Shown in pieces: positions 11,387-22,766 of a DNA stretch of 57,147 bases (position 1 is its first letter; every line of letters begins with the position of its first letter). This DNA comes from Scleroderma bovista (taxonomy: Eukaryota; Basidiomycota; Agaricomycetes; Boletales; Sclerodermataceae), in the NCBI GenBank assembly GCA_037178675.1, contig JAYMGJ010000290.1:1-57147 (forward strand). The letters are read 5' to 3'. A model generated the notes under the pieces. It worked only from the letters and a program-made list of their open reading frames with translations. It ran no database searches and had not been told where the DNA came from. A program made the translations under genes and the position numbers.

Positions 11387-13935
11387 ACGTGGGGCTCAAA
11401 AAGTTCCCTGTACTTCCAGTGTCTATCATAGTGAGGGCATGACACCCATGGACCAGCGCCTCAACAGTAACGCAGGCTTGGGCACCTGCAGGAAGTATTG
11501 TCCCCTGCGAACCATTTGCGTTCAGCGCGTATTGGAACAACCAAGCCACAGGCTCAGTGGTCATCGCGGCCATGTGCCAGTTAATTCTCACTGGTGCCCT
11601 GTCCCCATTCCATGCTCCTGAGGAGATCATGGTCTCTCGACCATTCCCTCGCACTATGATGACCATGTCATCCTTGTAATGCAATATGCTCATTTCTGTC
11701 AATGCTTGGGGGCGCATATCCCCCACAGAACTCACTGGAGCAGGCACAGGGGATTCCATTGCTAAGCTGTGAAGTCCCATGCTTGCCACCATGTGATGCA
11801 GTTTGCTCTCAAGCAAGTTGTCATGCTCTTCATCATCAGCAATCATTGCTGGGGGGCTATCCACCCTTGCAATTTCATCTACAGGCTCAGAGGCCTGTAC
11901 CCCTACATTCATGGGCCTAGTTTGCTCAGGTGTCGCCTCACCGATGTCAACCAACAGTTGAGGGGACATCACACACCCCTTGTGCACGTTGCACATCTGT
12001 GCCCAGTCGCACTGCATCTGTGCCTGGTCACAGTTGTTCCATCCCCTATTGTACTCCTCTTGAGTGTGCTGCTCAATTTCCCTCAGTGCAATCACAACTT
12101 AAGGGTTGTCATCCCACACTGCTTCATTGAGGTGGTGTATGTACTCCATGCACACCGCACAATCCCCCCAGTGTATTGCGCCATAATGCACCCTCCAAGT
12201 CCAACGTGAATGTACTCCCTGTGCAGCAGTGCTGTTGGCTTCCGCTGGTCTTTGTTGGGGATTTCCTTCAACCTCTGATGGGGCTGGGGTCAGTTCAGCA
12301 CTGGTGTCTGAGGGGTCAATCCCCTCGTCATGCTCCACTTGCATGGAACAACACTGGACAACATGTTTGTCATCTGGTTCCTCGAACTCCTCTATGGGGT
12401 GCATTGCCCCAAGGAATCCGACGAGTTCATCATTGTCCTCTTCCTCGTCAATAGTAGAATATGCATTGAGGTGTTCCACCTCTATCTCAATATGTTCTTG
12501 CGCTTCCTGCATGTCATTGCCCGCTTTCTCCTCGTTGAAATCGATGGCGGGGTGGTCTTCCCCAACTCCTTCATCCCTTGAGGTGTCAACCTCGTCCTCA
12601 TGCATGTCCACTGCATACAGTCATGCCTGGGGGGCCTTCCCCTTATCTTTCTTTGGGTGCCAGCACTTGGATGCGAGATGTCCCTCATTCCTGCAGTTGT
12701 AACAAGTAATTCCCTTGTGGAATGCAGCATTGCTTGACTTCTGCACTGTACTGGGGTTGGTTGCCCCTGCAGTTGCTCCGCTATTCTGGGAACCCTGCCT
12801 CTGAGAGCGGGTCCCCTGATCCTTACCTCCCTGAGTGCTGGTGCTCCTATCTCTGTCAAGGGGCCTCCTGTACAACAGGTTCCCCTTTCTCACAAATTTA
12901 TACTGTTGGTGGCCACTATTATTGGTGCTGCCACTCTTGCTTGCATCTGAGCAGTTACTGCTTGAGGATCCTTTGGAGATTATCCCTCCACTTTGAGGAT
13001 TATTCCTCATCATCAGACTCAGGGCCTTTTGCGCTCCTTCCATTTGTTTCACCTTGCCGAGGATCTCATCCATGGAGGAATGTTCTGCCATTATCCCTTG
13101 TGCTTCTAGTACTGTCTTAACAATAGACAGGGGCAGACCCCCAATGAACTTCCTCCTGAATGAATACTCATCAGGGGGTTCAACCATGTGGTGCGCCCGC
13201 CTTTTCAAGTCATTGTAGAATGCGAGTGCTCCCTTCTCAGGGGAATAGCAAGTGCAGTCATAATTGACGGTGGCCTGTTGGGCAGTAGCCTTGTGGATGA
13301 ATCACTTAAACAGTCCACAGATTAGGTCCTTGAAGGACCAGTAGCCAGTGCACCTTTCTGGCGCATTGACCTCCTGGTCATACCACTCGGCAGCCATACC
13401 TTCGAGGTACAGCCCCATGTACAGGATGCGATCTCCATTGCACCCATACCCAGTGATCTTGAAGGTCTTGAAATATTTGAAAAGCTGGGTGAGCCAGTCG
13501 TCAAATTTCTTCATGTTGTCCTGGCCCCCATACTTCCCTGGTTTTGGCAGGTTCATCGCCTTCACTTCAGGGCCTAGTGGCCCATCAGGCTCACTGCCCA
13601 CTTGCTCCCTAATATGCTGGCTGTATTGCTGCATGGCAAATCCAGTGTATTGGTCGTTGCCTGGGGTGTAACCCCTGAGGTATTGGGATTGTCTCCCTTG
13701 ATTACCATTGGTCCTTTGGCTGTCACGGGTTTGGTTTTGGTTCATTTCTGCCATGCCTGACCTGTGTTCACTTGGATGATAGCTCGAATCGGAGGGAGGA
13801 CCTCCAGAGGGGCCTGGTGGGCCATGAGGTGGTCTGCCTCCTCCTCTGTTTGTGTTTCTCCTATTGGGGAGGTTCCTCCCTAGGTTTCCATTGTCATTGT
13901 CTCTGTTCGGGACTCCATCATCCCCGTCTCTCTCT
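11387..13935 (-). pseudogene. Ty3/Gypsy-like Gag-protease relic
   Basis: A single minus-strand frame runs from about 13935 to the LTR border. It is interrupted by three in-frame stops at 13302-13304 (TGA), 12621-12623 (TGA) and 12099-12101 (TAA). The Gag core (KYGGQDNMKKFDDWLTQLFK, near 13.5 kb) leads to a CCHC zinc knuckle (CYNCRNEGHLASKC, near 12.7 kb), a long acidic linker, and a retropepsin active-site motif DTGSTGNFLSPT that ends exactly at the LTR end (11386). Reverse transcriptase, RNase H and integrase are absent. The upstream edge meets a Tc1/mariner relic. The coding direction is opposite to the promoter direction of the adjacent LTR, so this is probably a different element that was broken, not the body of LTR copy 1. 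Confidence 0.85.
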
Positions 13936-14750
13936 TACTCAACAAAACACCATTCTCTCTTTGCTTGACTCTGGCAATTCTGGTGAAGCTATTGCCAAGC
14001 AAGTAGGTGTCAGCCCCTCTGCTGTATCTAAACCTTGCTCTAAGAAGTATTCTGCCCTTCCTAAGGCCATTGGAGGGCATTCTTCCAAGCTTTCTCTTGC
14101 CAATATTTGCCATGCTCAACATCTTATCACCTCTGGCAAGGCTGAAAATGCAGTTCAAGTCACCAAAGCCCTTTCCAATATCATTGACCAGCCTCCCTCT
14201 GCCAATACTGTTCATCTTCACTTGCAGAAATCTGGTATAAAGGCTGTAGTCAAGACCAAATGCCCTATTGCTCACCTTGATTTTGCTTATACCCACAAGG
14301 ACTGGACTATAGACAACTGGAAGAGGGTTGTATGGTTTGATGAAATCAAAATCAATCACCTAGGGTCAGATGGACACAAGTGGGCTTGGAAAAGGGCAGG
14401 TAAGGTGCTCAATAATAGGCTGGTACAGGGAATTCTGAAGTTTGGAGGTGGTTCCTTGATGATGTAAGGTTGCATGACTTGGGAAGGTGCTGGCTATACT
14501 ATCAAGATTGATGGTAGGATGGATGAGGACCTTTACCTTCAAATTTTGAAGGATTAGCTTCAACAAACATTGAAGCATTATGGTCTCGATCCATCTGATA
14601 CTGAATATTGGTAGACCCTTTCCATGGACTTGCTGTTTTAAAATGCCCATATCTCTGGACTGTGTGAACGAAATCACATGACTTAGGGAGCAATATTGTA
14701 GCCAAGAGCATGTACTATTTACAACTCCACCAAAGCTTAGTGTCATTTTC
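13926..14750 (+). pseudogene. Tc1/mariner-type transposase relic
   Basis: The frame gives a helix-turn-helix-like N-terminus (NTILSLLDSGNSGEAIAKQV) and SANTVHLHLQKSGIKAVVKT. It then gives the region with the first catalytic Asp (WKRVVWFDEIKINHLGSDGH) and LKFGGGSLMM. A TAA at 14465-14467 stops the frame where a conserved Trp is expected. Beyond it GCMTWEGAG and KIDGRMDEDLY are still readable between further stops. The distal catalytic residues are not recognisable before the minisatellite starts. A short piece seems deleted before LDFAYTHKDW. It is a dead, truncated element abutting the Gag relic on the left; the exact junction near 13.93 kb is uncertain. Confidence 0.8.
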
Positions 14751-14766
14751 TATGTGTTTGGCAGTG

Positions 14767-15402
14767 CGTCTGAATGGTCTTATCTATCTGACAACCTTAC
14801 TAGCTGGAGAGTCTGACTGGTCTGACTGTCTGTGTCTGATCAGTCTGGCCAGTCTGGCAGTCTGACAGTCTGAGGGGGACTGACCACTCTGACTGCTCTG
14901 ACTGCTCTGGACTATCTGGCAGTCTGACACCCTAGAGGGTCTGATCAGTCTGACTGGTTGGCTGGTCTGGAATGATCTGAAGTGTCTGACTGGTCTGACT
15001 GTCTGGGGGTTCTGATCAGTCTGACTGGTCTGACATGTCTGGCAGGGTCTTAAATGTTTGACTGGTCTGATTGGTCTAACCACTTTGACTAGTCTGGACT
15101 GTCTGACTGGCCTGACTACCTGGTGGGTCTGACCACTGACCACTCTGACCACTCTGACTGGTCTGACACAGTCTGAAGTGTCTGACTGGCCTGACTGTCT
15201 GGGGAATCTGACTTGTCTGGAGTAGCCTGAAGTGTCTGACTGGCCTAACTGTCTGGGGGTCTGACCACTCTGACCACTCTGACCACTGACTGGTCTGGAG
15301 TATCTGAATGGTCTGACTGTCTGGTGGGTCTGATCAATCTGACTGGTCTGACATGTTTGGCAGGGTCTTAAATGTCTGACTGACTTACTGTCTGGGGGGT
15401 CT
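14767..15402. repeat. GTCTGACTG-type minisatellite, about 0.63 kb
   Basis: The segment is built almost wholly of variants of TCTGACTGGTCTGACTGTC, with interspersed GGGGTCTGA and GACCACTCT units. The units are short (about 9-10 bp) and diverged, with higher-order blocks of roughly 90-110 bp that contain CTGTCTGGGGG. A related but complementary CAGAC-rich stretch occurs at 29436-29670. Confidence 0.9.
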
Positions 15403-16036
15403 AATGTCCTGGAGACAGTGAGTGCATTCCATGTTGACTCTTACTGTATATTGATTTAGATACATTTGTTGCCTTATGTGATTGGTAGTACTGATGCCAA
15501 TGACTTTATTCCTGTTGAGGGTGAATACCGGTGAATAACAATACAGGCTACATTTAATACATAGTGTGAATGACAGTTACAATGACTATACAAGCTGTTA
15601 GGGCGGTGCTATCAACAATATCAGTGACTATGTGCTACATGTCATGTGGTGACAGCTTGACAGTGCTACAAATCACCTGCTGGATGCGACATATGATGTT
15701 GGCATCTCTAAGTGACATGGTACCTCAGTGGCTATGCTATGTAGCAAAATGTTTTTCCTGATGGGAGGATTTCACAGGGGGATGATGATGAATATAGGTG
15801 TTTCAGTAGGGGGAGGGACTTTTCCATTGAGGGAGATGGTGGGTGAGGAACAAGAGGCATTTTTAAATTGTCACCTTTCTGATGCATACTGCCATTACAT
15901 CAAAAGGTAAAAGGTGGAAGTTTAGCATTATTGTTCAAATCATTGGTTTTAATTACAGAAATAGAGATGCAATGGAGAAACTCAATGATATTTTGCTTAT
16001 GTAAATGAATTCCAAGCATCAGAATGGTGCAAATAT
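15403..16036. other. Intergenic stretch without a supportable gene
   Basis: Only short open frames are present. It separates the minisatellite from the 3' end of the NLR gene and probably holds that gene's 3' untranslated region and terminator. Confidence 0.5.
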
Positions 16037-19000
16037 TTAAGTACCATCAGCAGGAGTATAAAAGCACTGATGCCAAATGGAGCCATGGACCATCATTCTC
16101 AAATCAAGCTCAGGGATGCCTCTGGGAATTATTAGACTAGTCCATGGGGAATACCAACAGAATGAATGGCATGATGGAGGTATCCACAGCACCAATTCAT
16201 TTTTGGGACCCACAATCCAGCCATCTTTGTCTAGATGAATCAAGTCTTGAAAATCCTCTATTACACTACACATGTTTCCAGGAGGGCTCTGCAGATCTTT
16301 CAAACTTTGTAACACTGAGGTTGAGATTTGAACTTGTGGAAATGTAACTGAACTGGTGTTATGATCTCCTGTAGCAAAATGGCCCATATGAACAGCTTTT
16401 TGTACATCCCAAACTCGGATTGTGCTATCAGAGGAAGCAGATGCAATGTGTCTTCCATCTGGTGAGAATGCAACTGACAAGACTGGACCACTGTGTCCCC
16501 TGAGAACTACCTGAGTATTTGCTTCTATGTCCCACATTTGTACTGTATGATCTTCAGATCCTGAAACAATGTACCTCCCATCTGGTGAGAAGGCAACTGA
16601 CCAAACTGAGTCAGTGTGCCCTTTGATGGGCATTCTCACCTGTCTACTCATCCATACATCCCAAATTTGGACTGTGTGATCAAAGGAGCTAGAGGCAATG
16701 TACCTTCCACCTGGTGAGAATGCAACTGACCAGACTGCATCAGTATGTTGTTTGATGGGGCAACCCACTTGGGTACCTTTCTGAATATTCCATACTCGAA
16801 CTGTGTTGTCATCAGAGCCAGACACAATATGTTTCCCATCTTGTGAGAATGCAACTGACATGACTGATTTGGTGTGCCCTTGGAGAGGTTGACCCACCTG
16901 GACACCTGTCTCAGCATTCCAAATTCGAATTGTGCAATCATATGAGCCAGATACAATGCACCTTCCATCTGGTGAAAATACAACTGATGTGACTGAGTTG
17001 GTGTGCCCTCCAAGAGGGTTTCTCAACTGACCACCTGTTTGTACATCCCAAAGCTGAATTGTGTGATCTATGGAGGCAGATGCAATATGCCTTCCATTTG
17101 GTGAGAATGCAACTGAGAGGACTGGTTTAGAGTGCCCTTGGAGAGATTTGCCTATCTGAGTACCTGTCACTGCATCCCAAAGTTGGACTGTATTATCATC
17201 AGACCCAGACACAATGAGTTTGCCATCTGGTGAGAAGGCAACTGATGTGATTGATTTGATATGCCCTTGAAGAGGGTTATCTACATGAACACCCCCTTGT
17301 GCATCCCAAACTCGGATTGTGTGATCAAATGCCCCTGATATAATCTGCCTTCCATCTGGTGAGAATGCAACTGACATGACTGATTTTCTGTGCCCATGAA
17401 GAGGCTTTCCCACCTGGACACCTGTCTTTTTATTCCAAATCCGGACTGTGTGATCAATGGAGCCTGACACAATGTACCTTCCATCTGGTGAGAAGGCAAC
17501 TGCCATGACTGGCTTTGTGTGTCCATAAAAAGGACTGCCTAACTGAGCACCTGTTTGTGCATCCCATAGTTGGATTGTATGATCATCAGAGCCAGACACA
17601 ATGTGCCTCCCATCTGGTGAGAATGCAACTGACATGACAGGCTTGGTGTGTCCTTGTAAAGGGTTACCCTCTTGGAGACCTGTCTGCACATCCCAAATCT
17701 GAACTGTATGATCAATGGAGCCAGAAACAATATGTCTTCCATTCACTGAGAATGCAACTGACATCACTGATTTGGTGTGCCCCTGGAGGGGATGGCCCAC
17801 CTGGACATATGCCTGAGCATCCCAAATTCGGATTGTGTGGTCACATGAGCCTGACACAATGTACCTTCCATCTGGTGAGAACACAACTGACATGACTGGG
17901 CATGTATGACCCTGGAGGGGGTTGCACACCTGGGCTCCTGCCTGAGCATCCCAAATTTGGATTGTATGATCAAAAGAGCCAGATGCAATGTACCTTCCAT
18001 CTGGTGAAAATGCAACTGAGAATACCTGTTTGGTATGCCCTTGGAGAGGATTGCCCACCTGGGCACCAGTCTGAGCATCCCAAAGTCGGATTGTGCCATC
18101 TGAGGAGCCAGATGCAATATGCCTTCCTGTTGGTGAGAATGCAACTGACCAAACAAAAGAAGTGTGCCCTTGAAGGACACATTGATTGCTTGGCCAGTCT
18201 GCATGTTGTCCTGAAGCAACTCGAGCCAGGTTGGGGAATTGTTTAGTCAACCCCATAACTAATGTTGACTGGGATGGAGAAAATGGCAGTGCTGACAAGT
18301 AGAGGTGTGGTGTGCTTTCAGCAATGATGCCAGCAAAGTTAGACACAAACTTGGTGCCATCTGTGATGACCATCAAAACATCTTTATACTCCATCCTTCC
18401 CTGCACAAGACATCATTGGCATAACACTTAGGGTAGCACCAGACTAAACTTACCTGCAGCCATCTCTCAGCAGCAGTGAGGGCCCCATATGCCTCACCAA
18501 TGAACTTTGATACACCAAGTACTTCCAACCAGAATAGAACCTGCTCTCCAGTGACAAACTCCTTCACATGTTGTGCCAGGTCCAAGTCAAACGCCGCATC
18601 TTGGAGGTGAATGGCCCAAAATCGACACGAATACATTAGATGCCATGGAATGTTTTTTTGAACCTTCTTCTCCAAGTCCGTAACTGCCGAGTTACGCACA
18701 TGTGACGATGCTAGTCCACAGATATTGAACCGAAGACCATCTCGCATGACACGAATAGAAGCAAGGGAAAGGTCATGATGGATGTCGCCCTTGTCGATAA
18801 AGAATTCTCCACTCCGCCTTTTATCAACTAAAAAGTCGTAGAATGACGCATGCAGAGGGCGCACAGGAGTGGATGTGTCGGTGGTACCAGCCAGAAATGA
18901 CGCCATGAAATCCAAGACGATTCCTACGGGGTAGTGGTCGTCCTCCTGGGAGAACTTGCGACGCATCGCATCCATAACGCCGATAGGCACCGGCTCCTTC

Positions 19001-21122
19001 GACCATAGGATCTGTCGCATGACAGAACGAAACCTATCCAGCACATCTGTAGAGTCTTGTATGAGGTCTTTCAAAAACGTGGTGTACATCTCATCGAGGA
19101 GGTTGCTTCCATCACCGGCGCGAGACATGATCTTACGAAAACGCTCCTGCGGCGTCACCCCAATCCTGGGGCGAAGGAAATCGCATGCCAGACGTGCCCA
19201 CTCGAACAGACCATCTGATTGCGCAGCGAGCTGTCCGAAGGCTTTGTCAGAGAATGTGGCGCTGAGTGTCTTCAATTTGGTAGAAATGTAGAGAGTAATG
19301 TCGCGAGTTGTTGAATCGGAATTGATGTTGTCAAGGGACCGGATCCGGATGTGTTCCTTGGAGTGGAATGCCTCCCTAATGTCCATGAGAGGCCGAGACG
19401 TCAAAAGTATCCTGATGTTCGCTGGAAACTCGGTGCCGTGACCAAGGATATCTAGAATACCCTCCCTGGTGATGTCACCCCCACTCTCGTCCAAAGCATC
19501 GATGATAACCACAACATTTTGGGTCAAAGACCCTTCCAATTGAGAAAGAGGCTCCAGGATGAGCTTCTGCCACTGTTCCGCGATGTCTTCGGTGTCCCTC
19601 AGCGCGTGGTCATTGGCAATGATCCCAGCCAAAAGTAGCCGGAAGCGGAGGTCATGATCAGCCAAGTCGCGCGCGATGGTAGTGAACAGCTTGGTATGGA
19701 GTCCCTCATGATTTCTAACGCGAGTGAAACAGAAGCACGACCCAAAGTTACCGAGGTTCTTGGCTTGCAGACCAATGGTGTGCGCTATGGCAGATTTTCC
19801 CTTGCCAGCTTGCCCGTGCAGCCAAAAGATACGTGGGGTAGCGCTGTTCGTGTCATTGATCCAGTCAATGATTTCATTCAAGATCTCAGTCCTCGTGCCA
19901 TCAAGGCATTTCTTCGCCTGGTTCAGTCCAACCCTGCCCGCACAAGTGAGGGTGTCCAAACTAACGTCTTCCCGTATCTGTTGAACGCTATCGTGCATGT
20001 TGAGGATTGCCCGATCTCGAAACTCTTGCATCAACCTATCCAACTTCGAGCTGTAATTGGTGATGGTAGCTGTTGTTTCGGAGAAAACATTCTTCCCGAG
20101 TCTCCCCCCTAGAAAACAGATGAGACTACGACACAACAAAATGCACAGGTACGTACAGAAGCTCTTCGTTTCCGAGTAGTGCGATATGAACTGCGCACAT
20201 TCGTGTATTACTTGCGCAATCTGGACCAGCACATCGTTCATGGAGTTGATCTTCGATGGATACCTATATTCCAGGATAAGCTCGTAAATTTGTTTGACTC
20301 TGGAAACGAGATCCATTATAGACATGTCGAGATTCGCTTGAGACAGAATCATCTATCCGACATCGCATGAAATTGGGAACACCGGACATGATGATGCATA
20401 CCTGTGAAGCTGTAGCCAACACACTCAGCGCCATCCGAGCATATGGGTGAATCTGGACGCGGTCATCAGACAGGGTTAGACCACCTTAAATGAGTGGGCT
20501 GACATGAGCAATTCCATTGACAACCGTATTGAAGACGCTGAGGGGTTGGAGATAAGTTGTATCGATTGTATCCAATTTGGTCATCGCAGTATTCGCAAGG
20601 CCAATAGTATTGACAACAGTATTTGACAGGACAGGAATGGAGTCGACAGTCAATATTTTCTCCTCTGCATCATGAACATTGTTAGAAATGGCATGAATAG
20701 GTTGGTTATCGCCTGAAATCTGACGGAATCTATAAGCGCTCGCAATCGATGCGGTATTATAGGGACGCACCGCAGAAGTAGAAACCGCAAGTCCTTGACC
20801 TTTCTTCGCTGTGACAGATAAGTCGCGATCTCCAGCTAGACTGCCTGTGGCACTGGTGACGAGTAGGTCATGAGCAGACAGCACAGGGACCACTTCTGTT
20901 TTCCCGGGAGCGGGTTCCTCATGGGTTTCCACCTTGCCAAAATACATGAATACATGACCTATCAGCATACGTACAGTGATGATGCATATAGGCTTGACAG
21001 ACCTCGTTAGGAGCAGCATTTTGGACGATCCTGTTGCGAAGACGCTTGAACGCTGCTTTCGTTCTGGTGCAGACACCCAAACCCCTGGGTGTAGGGACAG
21101 TTGTCGAACGCTGACACGACAT
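16037..21122 (-). CDS. NACHT-WD40 NLR-type receptor (NWD family), six exons, about 1604 aa
   Basis: Exons on the minus strand are 21003-21122, 20504-20932, 20402-20452, 20157-20352, 18454-20108 and 16037-18400. The introns are 70, 51, 49, 48 and 53 bp. All are GT-AG, although the first two have weak donors (GTCTGT, GTCAGC). The summed coding length is a multiple of three. The start MSCQRSTTVPTPR is followed by about 180 residues without a domain I recognise, then IHPYARMALSVLATASQ. The NACHT domain has the P-loop GQAGKGKSAIAHT (about residue 360) and the Walker B strand VVVIIDALDESG (about 460), then the linker typical of mushroom NLRs. Fourteen WD40 repeats (about 894-1492) and a C-terminal tail (DGWIVGPKNELVLWIPPS) follow. 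Fungal NWD proteins act in non-self recognition such as heterokaryon incompatibility; that role is inferred here. No disruption was found. Confidence 0.93.
16375..18172 (-). repeat. Fourteen in-frame WD40 repeats of 129 bp (43 aa)
   Basis: The repeats share the pattern GHT..V.SVAFSPDGR.IVSGS.D.T...WD......G.PL. Thirteen have a 43-residue period and the thirteenth is about 41. The count of fourteen suits two seven-bladed propellers. Repeats are alike but not identical. The variable positions cluster around the residues after GHT, in the SGS.D stretch and after WD, where ligand contacts are expected on a propeller face. Confidence 0.9.
20109..20156 (-). other. 48-bp stop-free intron in the NLR gene
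   Basis: The intron has GTACGT and TTCTAG ends, splits a Trp codon and contains no in-frame stop. Retention would add 16 residues without breaking the frame. Splicing gives KSFWGRLGKNVFSET, which matches the family pattern as I remember it, so the spliced form is preferred. Confidence 0.75.
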
Positions 21123-21829
21123 CAGACCCTTATCGAAACACGCTGTCGAGTTTACTTACTGCGCCCTCTGCGTTGGATGGGTTGAGTACGGTTTTTCCGC
21201 TTTTCCTGGACATTTACTTTGGGATTACTGTGGGAGATGGTCGTGCAGTAGGAGAGCCGAGCTCGGAGCGAACGGAGCATAGTTGACTAGCCTCGTTGTA
21301 AACATGCACCATATAGCATGAAATGGAGCTACATAAGCTGCTAGGAAGTGTTTCATCCAAGGCTACCTTTTGCCCAAAACACCGTCCAGAATTCTCACGT
21401 CATACATACTACATAATGGGAATTTTGAATCTGTACCGTGAGGATATGGGTGAGCCAAAAGTGTATGGATAACTTGATTTCTAGTCCATGGGCTTGGTCC
21501 AGACGCTTTGGGCAGGGTGAGACTCAGGAATCTCCAATCTAAAATAAGAAGCGTAAGTCTCTAACCCCGTGGCTGATGGAAGCTGACAGATTCGTCTTCC
21601 GATCATATTTGCGCTCTGCTCTCTCATCCGTTGCGCCCTACTGCACTCAGCAGCAGTTCTCAATGTATTTGCATCCTTTGCGTCCTGCTGAATTCGGCAT
21701 TAAATTCAGTTCGAAAGAGTTCAATCTGGTAGTTGCCAATCCGAAGTTTTTGACTTCGAATTTGTGGTCGAACCAGAATTTCAAATTTCGAACCAAAGCA
21801 TTGCAAGTCACCTCACCTCTGTGGCAATA
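21123..21829. other. Presumed upstream region of the NLR gene
   Basis: No gene is supported here. The stretch lies between the NLR start codon and the pogo-like remnant and should contain the NLR promoter. I see no clear TATA box close to the start codon. Confidence 0.4.
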
Positions 21830-22540
21830 CAGTCGAAGCCCTCTTAACCCATATCCCATGTACCCCATAATCCTGCAAACCCCATACAATTTCACATCTC
21901 CCAACTTGGTTTGCAGGGAATAACCCATAAACCCTTGATACTCCATAACCCATACTTTTTTGGAGGGTCATAACCCATACTTAGGGGCTCGTGTACCTGA
22001 ATATGCCCTAATATAGACCTATCTATTATATAATTTGACATGTCATCATTTCGAAGGCTCAACTTTTCTGTCTCACAGTGAAGCTGTCTCACAATGAAGC
22101 CTCTCGAAACCATTAAGAAGACCCATAAGTGGAGAACAAAGCTCAATGCTGATTTGCGGATGAAGAAGAAACTATCGGAGGAGGATGAACAATGGTTGGA
22201 TGGCGAAGGAAATCTTGTGGACAAGGAATGTGTTGTGGGCCTACTTGAACAGGCTTCTGACAGACTACTATGAGAGGAATCTAGCACAACTGGATTCAAA
22301 TGTCAAAAGAGTCATACAAAAATTACAGGACCTAATCACTGCCAGCATTAGAGTCCTTTCATAGACCTTTTGGTACAGTACACATTACTATTTACAATGG
22401 CAACAGTCAGGGTGTTCAAAACAAAACAACCCCCCCACCAACTATTATGTAATAGGGGCAATCTCCCCAACCCCATAATCCCTCAAAACCCATATTCTAG
22501 GGTGTCTCCCAAACGGTATGGGTTATGAGGGCTTCAACTG
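21830..22540 (+). mobile_element. 711-bp pogo/Fot1-like Tc1/mariner remnant (non-autonomous)
   Basis: Terminal inverted repeats begin CAGTCGAAGCCCTC at the left and, read from the right end inward, CAGTTGAAGCCCTC. Both continue with ATAACCCATA-like subrepeats. TA flanks both ends (21828-21829 and 22541-22542). The inside is rich in AACCCATA repeats and holds one small open frame but no transposase. CAGT-starting repeats with TA duplications are typical of pogo/Fot1 elements. Confidence 0.8.
22094..22273 (+). CDS. Small ORF (59 aa) inside the pogo-like remnant
   Basis: ATG at 22094, TGA at 22271-22273. The product is charged, with a basic start (KPLETIKKTHKWRTKLNADL) followed by LSEEDEQWLDGEGNLVDKE and LLEQASDRLL. 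I recall a similar WLDG-GN-VD motif in small mushroom proteins tied to repeats, but cannot name a domain. The reading might continue beyond the stop (YERNLAQLDSNVK in a neighbouring frame), so it is probably a worn fragment of a longer element-encoded protein. Confidence 0.45.
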   Translation: MKPLETIKKTHKWRTKLNADLRMKKKLSEEDEQWLDGEGNLVDKECVVGLLEQASDRLL

Positions 22541-22766
22541 TACTACATCAGAGTATTTACCCGAGGGCATCACCAAGGGCATGCCTACCTCATTTAGGAA
22601 TAGCTCAAGATACTATCCCGATTTGTACAGTCCCCTTTACGAAACTACAGAACCCTCAGTTCTGCACTATGCGATCAGTCTTATCAAGAGATTGGTTGTA
22701 ATCTAGTACTAGTACAAGTAGTACTACATGCTGTGATCTAAGATAATGACATTGTGCTTCCATGAG

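Noticed and set aside
1872..13935. LTR copy 1 plus Gag-protease as one full retrotransposon
   Set aside because: The coding strand is opposite to the LTR promoter direction, no second LTR or polypurine tract is seen, and polymerase domains are missing.
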